This document shows, piece after piece, positions 10,096-17,618 of a DNA stretch of 17,618 bases. The DNA lies in the NCBI GenBank assembly GCA_021014945.1, contig MU266741.1, positions 1-17,618 of the forward strand, written 5' to 3'. Numbering within the stretch: the stretch's first letter is position 1; each line of letters opens with the position of its first letter. The DNA comes from Leucogyrophana mollusca. Its lineage: Eukaryota > Basidiomycota > Agaricomycetes > Boletales. The translations under genes were made by a program, and so were the position numbers. The notes below the pieces were generated by a model. The model was given only the letters and a program-made list of their open reading frames with translations. It was not told the DNA's origin and ran no database searches.

Positions 10096-10341
10096 ACACC
10101 GACTGATGAGTTCAGCAAAGTTGTCTTTGTTTTGCGAAGTATTCTGCGACTCGATCAAGTATGGACGAGAAACCACCCTTTTACGATCGCGAGGACGCTG
10201 CTCAACGTCGACAGAACACCCTTGGCTATATCAAGAGGAATCGGGTCCTTTGAGGCATCGAGGAACCCTATCACACTGGATACAGCAGCTGTCGTGCTGT
10301 CGTGACTTCCGGTCTCTGAAGTCGTTGATTTGGAGGGGGGC
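10096..10341 (-). pseudogene. NLR relic C: N-terminal domain fragment
   Basis: The minus-strand sequence matches exons 2 and 3 of genes A and D: SETGSHDSTTAAVSSVIGFL, then DASKDPIPLDIAKGVL, then NKDNFAELISRC. The exon 2 donor, AAA|GTATGT in gene A, is AAAGGGTGG here, so the GT is lost. The old intron (10178-10144) has shrunk to 35 nt, and read unspliced the frame hits a stop at once. The 9-codon first exon and its ATG are absent, and similarity begins near 10341. It ends at codon TGT (10098-10096) inside exon 3, where GH3 sequence takes over. Linker, NTPase and TPR domains are missing. No E-box/TATA block like that of A and D was found upstream. Confidence 0.85.
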
Positions 10342-12463
10342 TGGTGCCTGGCTTGCGGGTGAGAGAGACCAAATATCTGACCAGACAGAGCGAGAACCAG
10401 ACACATGGAGCGGCCGGTGGTGAGCAGATGGGTCGCCAAGGCAGTACAAGACCTCGCACACTCCAAACGCAATGGATGTCCTGGATACATAGCACGTGTC
10501 AAAGGGAGTGCCGACAGTTTACCTCCGTATCGACAAGTGTACGCAATTGACAGGGAGGGCTCGACGACGGGGAGAATGGTGGGAGGTGGACGAGGAGGTT
10601 ACGTAAAACTCACGTTTGAACTTTGCCGTTTGCCCGACGATCACCGTGGCGTCTCCCATCTTCCCAACTTGGCGCCCCGATACATCATACCACAACAACA
10701 CCAGCTTAATCCACACGCACTACAGCTCCACCTCCACGCGCAGCTTACTATCAGTATGGGAACGGCTGGGTCGGGAGACTGACGGTCGGGGGTTCGAGTG
10801 CTGGGATTGCGAGGTGAATGAGATGGAGGTCGGGATAGAAGTTGACCACAATAGTTGATCTCGCAGAACACTATGCGAGACTAAATCTACTGCACCACTG
10901 CCTACCGCAACACTCCCTGCGCTGACACCGTGCTCCCCTTCTGCCGGGTACACCTCTGCACCGCCTACCATCAGCGTACCCGCACCCTCCAGGCCCGGGC
11001 CACTTGCTCACACGGGTTGAGAGTGGCTCTCCCATTCGCTGGAGAGCAGAACCGGCGCTGTGGGTGGCCTCGATGGAAGGATTCATGGGCTAGAGTGCTT
11101 GTTGATGGCCGTTCCTTGTGCAATCGCGGACAAGGTTGCGCTTGATGTCCCCGATGTTCACTCTCCACATTCCACTAGACGACAACGTCCTCTCGGGCTG
11201 GGGGTTCGTGGGTGCGCTTGGGCCCCAAACCTCGCCCCTCCCTCCTCACCCGTCGTCTTCTCACCGCAAGCGTCACCGCGACACACAACGAAGCACTACG
11301 CACATCGGCTGGACTCGTACGCAAGAAGCCATCACGCTGTCCCGTCGTGTCCGGTCCGAGGTCTACCATCCGAGCGCGTGCGATCCGATCACATGCCCTT
11401 TCGAACACGACCCCTAGCGTCCCTCTCCAACATCAGTTCGCGTGCGATCTCGGACATCCTATCCCGAGGAGGCATGCGACAAGCTCTCGCCTCCTCCCAG
11501 CCATCCCCCCACTCTTACGCATCCTCTCCTCCTGAACATAATCCCCCCCTCTCACTATCATCCTCTCCTCCTTGCTCCCCCTGCTGTCGACGTCTGGATG
11601 ATACGCTTTTTCCCTCTCGCATAACGTCTCACCCGCCCCACATCCATGCAGGCATAGAAATTATTGATCGATACGTCACTATGGACCAGCACACCACGCC
11701 TGACGGGTGCGCGCGGGAAGATGGCACTGTCTACCCACCTCTTTCGTGTTCCAACTACCTCTCCATATACCGAATGTCACGCTGGCGCAGGGGAAGCGAA
11801 TTGGGAGAGCGAGCACGTCGCCCAAACATGTTACTTCCCTGTTGGTCCAGGACCTTTCTGTCCAACGGTCCTCGTGGCTTTCGAGGCCACAGGTGCCTTC
11901 CGGTGACTTAGGGCGTGGTACACGCTCAAATGACGAAGTTTCATTCTCATCGCCCCAGCATCACCCACCCAAGCCTCGTCCCCAGCCTTCCCTCGGCCCT
12001 GCCTACGTCCTTCTCCAGCACCCGCCCGACGTCAAAGTTCTCCATTATGTGGCGCGCGAAAGGGAGGTGCTCGCATAGAGGCGTACCTTCCCTCATTAAA
12101 CACGGCAACCCCGCGTACAAGTCGTACCACAACCCTGCGCACAAGCCGTGCTGCTCTCCCACACTGTCGCGTCAGTACTCGGTGCCGACCGCAAGCATTC
12201 CATCTTCGACAGATACTTTCCGGGATATGGTTCCTGTTGTCGCTCGAGGCAAATTGATCGAGGTGAGCGTAGACGTCGGGCATGTAACCTGGAGGGCCGC
12301 GATTGGTGTCTGGAAATCCGCGCGTGAACGCTATCAGACTGGATAAGGTTCGACACGGAGGATAGATACAGTTGCGTGCCACGAACATAGGTCAATCCAG
12401 TGATACCACTGTACGATAAGGGTACATTGTGTAAAAAAGTGTTAGGTGGTACCAGAAGCTAGC
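10342..12463. other. C/CT-rich stretch without a supported gene
   Basis: About 2.1 kb between NLR relic C and the 3' end of gene D. The longest open frame (11060-11911, plus, 283 codons) is rich in Ser, Pro and Arg, overlaps open frames in other registers and shows no domain. It most likely stays open because the plus strand is C-rich. The CT-rich tract at about 11470-11600 resembles fungal promoter or 5' leader sequence, but no gene follows it on the plus strand. Near 12100-12160 there is a short imperfect duplication (ACAAGTCGTACCACAACCC, then CACAAGCCGTGC). About 120 bp just before 12463 will include the 3' untranslated part of gene D. Confidence 0.45.
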
Positions 12464-15400
12464 TTAAACGGACGGAAGACGTCCCTTCAGAAATAACTTC
12501 CACCCGTTATGTTCCTCCTTCAGCCGGGTATGTGGGTTCCCAATGTACAGAAAGTCAGGATGTGTCCCTGTCCCATCGCAAAGTGACTTAGTTTTGGTAA
12601 ACCACTTTCTCGCGCCGGTAATGTCCCCCTCCAAGAGCGCAATCTCCCCAAGAGCTCTGCTGCTACGGATTTGAAGCTCGAGATCTGAAGTTTCATCACA
12701 GGAGTCCTCCACCCCCAAGAAAAGCTCCCTGGCCTTTTCATAGTCTCCCGCAAATAACTCATTGCGCGCAGAGCAGTCATTCGTCATCGCTATTGTACTG
12801 ACTGATTGCCACCCGTGTGTCGTCATTTCGACGAAAGCACGCATCAAGATGTCCCTGGCGCAGTCGAAATGCCCTTGGTCACTAGCGAGCGCTGCTTGTT
12901 GCCACAACACTCGGCAGGTAAAATCAATGTTGTTCCCCTCCGATGCAAGGGTGAAGGCCTCCTCCAGAACCTTGCGTGCTTCCATGTAGTGCCCGTCTCG
13001 CGCTTCATCTCTTGCCACACAGATGAGGCTCCATACGTGCCCATGTTTGTCGTTCATGCGGGTGGCAAAAGATAATCGAGTTTCGAAGTGTTGCCTCGCA
13101 GCTGCGCAGTTGCCGGAATGCCACTCTGCCTCCCCCCGACGGCTCGTAGCCCAGGCTATGTTACTGGCATCACCGGTGCTATCAAAGTACTCCTGAGCAC
13201 TCGTAAACAGCGTCAGAGCTTCTTGGAGCCGTCCTTTGTGCATCATGGCATCACCAAGGCGCAGGTTAATTCGAGCTTGATCATCTGGGCTGAGAATGTG
13301 ATATTCCCGTCTCAGATTCAAAGCTTCCTGGAACGTTTCCTCGCAAGCGGAGAGATTGCCCGATAAGAAGTGCCGGCCCGCCACCCCCTCGAGGCAGCGT
13401 ACGGTCATTTCATGGTGCTGACGGAGGGCGAAGAGCTGCTTGGCAGTGGTCAGTAGTTCAATGGCCTCTCTGTCGTTACGTAGCGCTGCTGCAAGACCCC
13501 CAAGGTGGCAAACGGACCATGCTTCCCAGTACGAGGGCTCCCTTTGGTCGACAAAATGATGATTGTTCCCAGGCTTGCCCAGGATTCCTATACGCAGGGA
13601 GGTAGGTCGTGGTTTGTGCAGCATAAGTAGATAAAGGAATCGCGAACAAGCCTTGTAGGCGAGTTCCATGTGTGCGGTAGCTCGGGAAAGATCATGGGCA
13701 ATTAACCGTTCCACATTTGCATCTTCTGTGGTGATCCAAGCCCCTCCATCGTCAAGCTGGGCGTAATAATGATTTCTGACGTGTATCAGGTCGAGAGGGA
13801 GTGTGTCGTGGGATTGGTGAGTGTTCAATATGTGAATGCGAATCGGAGAAAGCATCGCGTATGCTTCGGCCTTGCGGTACATGAGCGAGAGTCGGCAGAG
13901 TGCGTCTATGATGGAGCGTATGTTGCGTATGGTCGGAAACAGATGCTCCAGGTTCTCCTCGTTGACTCCTTGAGGGAGGAATGCCGCGACTTGCATGACA
14001 TGTCTGGCATCATTCCCTAACTTCTTGATCGACGAGGAAGCCAACGATAGCTCGATAGTGACGGATACGCTCTGAAGCTTCCCACCACTAACTTCCAGCA
14101 AGTCAGTCTGCTGTTTCTTCCATTCACTTTTCAGCCGATCGAGGGTCCACTGATTCTCCGTCGCTACATGGGCGAGTAAATTGATGGATAGCGCGTGGAA
14201 GTCCAGATCCTTTAGAAGCTCGTCGACGATGGCGATGATGGCTGGAGAGCCATCAATCCAATAGATTTTAGTAAATGCTTCACGTGCGGCGCTCGGGTTC
14301 AACACAGGGACATCGACGATGATGCGGGAGAGGTTCGTTGAGACTCTTCTGTTTCGCGTGGTGAGTATGATCCGAACAGACGGCAGTGCACCGAGTTCGT
14401 CGATGGCCTCTGCTATGCGATCTGAACCAGATGCTGCGTCTTGAAAGGTCTCCGCATTGTCAAGGACGATAAGAACGTTGCTCGCAGCTAGATATGTCTT
14501 GACGGCGCCGAGGAGAGCGGACTTGACACCCAAAACATCAGCGATGCGTTGTACGAACGTATCAAGTGTTATCTGCGACGCATCAATATTATCGAAGCTG
14601 ACGAAGAACCGACGATCTTGGAATTTAGCGACGATTGAGTCCTCGTTCAGGATCGCTTTTGCAATGCTGCTCTTCCCGATTCCACCTGGGCCAACAAGAA
14701 CAACATGCTGGAGATCAAGGCTTTCTACCGCGTCTCGAACGAGGTCGTCTCGCCCGAAAAACATCGAAGGCCACCCAGGTGGCGGCTCACGATCGAGCTC
14801 GCCCCTGTATGGGCCATGGGAGATAGTCTAGATAAAGGTAGAGGACAAACTCACGGCTTCGTGTCCATGCCCTCCTTAAGCGCCCGTCCGATATTACCAA
14901 TTTCCATGTCGATGTGCACAATCAACTCGTGCTGAGTGCGCAGTTTAGCAAACGTCAGGGGATAGCATTAGGTGTCGCACCCACATCACATATCCGCAGA
15001 AAGGAATCCAACTGTTCCTTCCACTTCGCAATACTCTCTCGGTCTACCGACGCAGAAAACACTCGATAACGGAGTGCACGTTGCTCTTTTGCCTTGACGG
15101 TCTTCTCTATAACATCAACGGAGCTTCGTCGCCATTAGCAAAATATCTAGGTGTGCGACGGGTGATATATCTTACCTCTTCAACTCGTCCAGAGCTCGGA
15201 CGAGGGTTGGGTCGGTGTCACTTTCGGGTCTCCCGCATGCTGAGCGCTTTACAGAATTGGCTATCTTCTCGCACCGATCGAGGACTTCTGCAAAGTCGTC
15301 TTTGTTTTGCATGGTATTCTGCGAGGTCAAGGTCGGTCATGGTCTAGAAAGAAGTATAGACAAACCTTCACGGTCGTCAGGATGCTGCTCAACGTCGAAA

Positions 15401-15608
15401 GAACACCCTTGGCCACGTCAAGAGGGACCAGGTCCGCGGTGGTGTCGAGAAGCCCTATCACGTTGGACAAAAGGGCTATGGCGTTATCATGGCTTTTGGT
15501 CTCTATCGCGGATGATTTCGAGGAGGTTTTACCCTGGAGAAAGATGTTGGTCACAGCATCAGAGGTCGACACGTCGCTCACCTTTCCCCGCCAGTTGGGC
15601 CGAGGCAT
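12464..15608 (-). CDS. NLR-type STAND NTPase gene D: N-terminal helical domain, NB-ARC-like, TPR
   Basis: Exons on the minus strand: 15608-15582, 15533-15366, 15318-15176, 15123-14985, 14931-14855, 14804-12464. Introns are 48, 47, 52, 53 and 50 nt. They join into 964 codons and a stop. Residues 1-184 are helical and MLKL/HeLo-like (VPLDVAKGVLSTLSSILTTV, then ASVDRESIAKWKEQLDSFL). PPPGWPSMFFGRDDLV (about 191-206) opens the NTPase: P-loop GPGGIGKSS at 223-231, Walker B VLIVLDN at 295-301, RIILTTRN at 329-336, and FHALSINLLA near 387 in the GLPL position. MLSPIRIHI near 502-510 may replace the plant MHD motif. About eight TPR units fill 616-943, for example GRLQEALTLFTSAQEYF and GHYMEARKVLEEAFTLASEG. 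By analogy the TPRs sense a ligand, the NTPase oligomerises, and the N-terminus acts as effector. An upstream ATG (15728) was refused because that frame would cross the conserved TATA/E-box block. Confidence 0.9.
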
Positions 15609-15691
15609 TATTTGGCTTGACTGAGAAAGTATCCAAAGAGATGCAGTGGGAGCGGAGGCAGTGAGTGTTGGATCGAGGGGCACTTCACAGA

Positions 15692-15713
15692 CTATATTTG
15701 CACCCCTCACGTG
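15692..15713 (-). promoter_or_regulatory. Core promoter of gene D: E-box plus TATA-like element
   Basis: Reading the minus strand, CACGTG (15708-15713) precedes AAATATAG (15692-15699) by 8 bp, and the TATA-like element lies 84 to 91 bp before the ATG at 15608. The order, spacing and flanking bases (GAGGGGTGCAAATATAG here, GAAAGGTGCAAATATAG in gene A) are kept between the two paralogues. Flanking sequence further out has drifted more, which points to a maintained regulatory block. Confidence 0.6.
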
Positions 15714-16241
15714 TTCTTCCTCGTGCACTTTAAACGCTCAAACGAAGTGTTTCGTTTATTTTGGGGCAGACTGGCATATCATCACAAGTCAATCAGCCAC
15801 GAATGGGACGAGACGCGCCGTGAGTATCTGCCGGGACAGGCTATGAGCACGCTCTGAGTGATAAGCTCCCCCATCACTGCTCAGTGCTCAGTCTTCCCAT
15901 CACGAGCCGCAAGTGTAAGCACGCCCCAGGAAATGGATCTCTGACCTAGACTCAACTGGAGCCACGGCCAAGACGAGTCGAGTGTGAGTGGGGAATCCGA
16001 TTGGCAAACGCATTGGGCGGCGGGTCGTGAAAGCGGGGAGCACATCTGTGGTAGCAAAGGGATAAAGCATTCGTCCGAGAGGAGCCGTCTCGGGCTTTGG
16101 TGCAGACGTTGGGTGAATGCTAATGTCGGAAACATGGAGCCAGAGAATGTGACTCAGGTTCCCGACGTGCCATTCCAACGAGGATGCGCCGAACTCTGAT
16201 CTTTGACCTAGAGAGAACCTCATTAGTGCGAAGATAGATAA
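15714..16241. other. Upstream region of gene D
   Basis: No gene is seen. Up to about 15900 it shares scattered words with the upstream side of gene A (AAACG, TTATTTTGG, CATCACTGCTC), so it probably belongs to the gene D promoter. The rest is spacer before the WD40 relic and contains copy 2 of the dispersed repeat. Confidence 0.45.
16170..16199 (+). repeat. Short dispersed repeat, copy 2
   Basis: Matches 4443-4472 at 26 of 30 positions, same orientation, with fading similarity to about 16226. It lies just beyond the 3' side of the WD40 relic. Confidence 0.5.
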
Positions 16242-17401
16242 CTATCGGTAGGTGTGCGCTCGCCTGTAAGGTATCGTTTCGCACAGCCTGCTTGGATGCT
16301 TGGTAGCTTGCAATGGCAACCCTACATCCCAGATTTTGACGAAAGTGCCTGTAGGGATCGCAAGGAATTAACCGTCCGGTGAGTAAGCCCATTAGGGATG
16401 AGTGGAAGTGAGGAAATGGGGGATACCGGGCCCAAGGGGATTAGTGGCGCACTCGCCGGTAGTGGCGTCCCGAATGCGAATAGCAGAGTGCGCCACTGGC
16501 AAACATCCTGCCGTTTGGTGACAATGCAAACCCACGGACCGGGCCTTCAAGTTCACGTCTTACAAGATGCGGTGTCCATCCCGCCCGTCCTCGATCCTAA
16601 TCACGTCGTCCTTTGCTCCGCATATAATTCGCCGTCCGTCACGAGAGAACATACAGACAGTGGGAGAGTCTTCCAATTGGAAGGGCCCCACCACGAGCTG
16701 TCTGGTCACAGCATCCCACATGCGCACGGTACCACGGTTCCCCAACACGGCTGTAAATCGTTGCCCATCTATCAACCAGGCTATGCCGATGTGTACCACA
16801 TCCGACTGGTTCCATCGCTAATTCCCTCGTTTTAATGTCCCAGATACGGATGATGGTTCTGTTAAAAACGTCTCACATACGATGACCGTCTGGGGAGATG
16901 TAAGGCAGTGACCATGACTCGGCTACGGGCCCCCTGTCGCCGTGAAAAGGAAACGTTACGCCAAGAACGCAGATGCTTGACCCAAATTGCCAGATGCGCA
17001 CAACATCATGAGACCCACTGATGACATTTTTGCCGCCAGGAGTGACAACCAGGGACACAATGTTGCTGTGCCCTTCAGGTGGTGAGCGCATAGTTTAAAC
17101 CTGTGTGGACGTCCCACACGCGGATCTCGCCCCCGGAGATGCTGATGAGGTAGCGGCCATCGGGAGTGTAGGCAATGCGTGACATATGTTTGGCGTGCCC
17201 CATCAGTGTCCAGTCTGTCAGATTCTTCGGCGAAGTGTCGATGAAGTCGATGCGGAGGAAACTGATGAGGTAGACGTGGGGACGTGTAGCTGGTCGGACG
17301 GTGCGAGGAGTCTGTGGCGGGAGTGCGAGAGGAGAGTATGAGTGGATGTTGGCAGCTAGAGTGACGGACGGGGTCTTCGCATGACTCATGAGGAGCTTCA
17401 T
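16242..17401 (-). pseudogene. Decayed WD40-repeat protein gene
   Basis: About seven WD40 units can be followed on the minus strand in three changing frames. Unit 1 (17200-17099) has YTPDGRYLIS and IRVWDVHTG. After a frameshift near 17090, unit 2 (17073-16981) has GHSNIVSLVVTPGGK and VRIWQF. Unit 3 has ISPDGHRM, then TGA at 16875-16873, then TIIRIWDIKTREL. After another shift, units 4 and 5 (16799-16563) have TVRMWDAVTRQL and FSRDGRRIICG, ending at TAA 16562. Unit 6 has GFALSPNGRMFASG and, in another frame, IRIRDATTGEC. Unit 7 has YSPDG, TAA at 16370, then GTFVKIWDV. At least three frameshifts and two or more internal stops cannot all be explained by 50-nt introns. The original was probably a beta-propeller scaffold, perhaps the sensor half of a fungal NACHT-WD40 protein, but no NTPase is attached here. 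Confidence 0.82.
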
Positions 17402-17618
17402 ATTGTTGGCGAGACTCGCTGTGGATGATTACTCGGCAGCGATAACAGCTAGACACGGGCTAATTTGAAAGTGGGTGATAAATATGTCATCTGCGCCCTT
17501 CACTCGCGCCGACCAACCTTGGCAGTTAACAAGGCAAGCACCTTGCTTATTCGACGTTCACAACTTTGAAGGACAAGTTCTCGTAAAAGCAAAAGTTGTC
17601 AAATATGCGAGGCTATAG
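17402..17618. other. Right-edge sequence, nothing assigned
   Basis: This is upstream of the WD40 relic as read on the minus strand. It may contain the relic's old promoter. No motif, repeat or reading frame is convincing. Confidence 0.4.

Noticed and set aside
10786..10800. GGTTCGAGTGC resembling a tRNA B box
   Set aside because: No matching A box, acceptor stem or anticodon arm can be folded around it.
11060..11911. 283-codon plus-strand open frame
   Set aside because: It is Ser/Pro/Arg-rich without a domain, other frames in the same stretch are also open, and the strand is C-rich. Open length here is explained by base composition.
12250..12350. Weak similarity to NLR exon 2 (CTATCAGACTGGATAA, and LSSLIAF on the minus strand)
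   Set aside because: The match is about 16 bp and falls apart on both sides at nucleotide and protein level. It could be chance.
15609..15728. Upstream in-frame ATG extending gene D by 40 residues
   Set aside because: The extension would run through the E-box/TATA block shared with gene A, and gene A has no matching extension.

Overview
The window reads as nuclear DNA of a filamentous basidiomycete, most likely an Agaricomycete. Coding regions are split by GT-AG introns of only 46 to 56 nt. The two recognisable gene families are typical of that class: STAND/NLR-type NTPases with an NB-ARC-like domain and TPRs, and a DUF6535 membrane protein. There is no bacterial operon, CRISPR array, RNA gene or recognisable transposon.

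Layout from left to right. (1) A minus-strand NLR gene, here called A, enters from the left edge; five full exons and the start of the sixth (301 codons) are visible and open (1-1155). (2) Just upstream of it lies relic B, a frameshifted and internally deleted TPR segment of the same family (about 1995-2611, minus). (3) About 3 kb follows without a gene I can support. (4) A plus-strand DUF6535 gene (5563-9226) has three exons and codes for about 1183 aa. (5) On the minus strand, relic C (about 10096-10341) is an NLR N-terminus with a lost splice donor. It is joined in frame to a 35-residue piece of a GH3 beta-glucosidase (9991-10095). (6) About 2.1 kb of C- and CT-rich sequence has no supported gene. 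(7) A complete minus-strand NLR gene, D (12464-15608), has six exons and codes for 964 aa. (8) A decayed WD40-repeat gene (about 16242-17401, minus) closes the window.

Genes A and D have identical coding lengths for their first five exons (27, 168, 143, 139 and 77 nt) and the same intron phases. They also share a promoter block, a CACGTG box next to an AAATATAG TATA-like element, 80 to 100 bp before the ATG. This comparison fixed the gene models, including a 9-codon first exon that single-gene ORF finding misses.

The locus looks like an NLR cluster undergoing birth and death: two open genes and at least two relics, all on one strand, with a membrane-protein gene of another lineage-specific family between the relics on the opposite strand. 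Fungal NLRs are thought to act in non-self recognition and regulated cell death. A functional link between these NLRs and the DUF6535 protein is only a hypothesis here. All identifications rest on reading motifs by eye; no database search was run.
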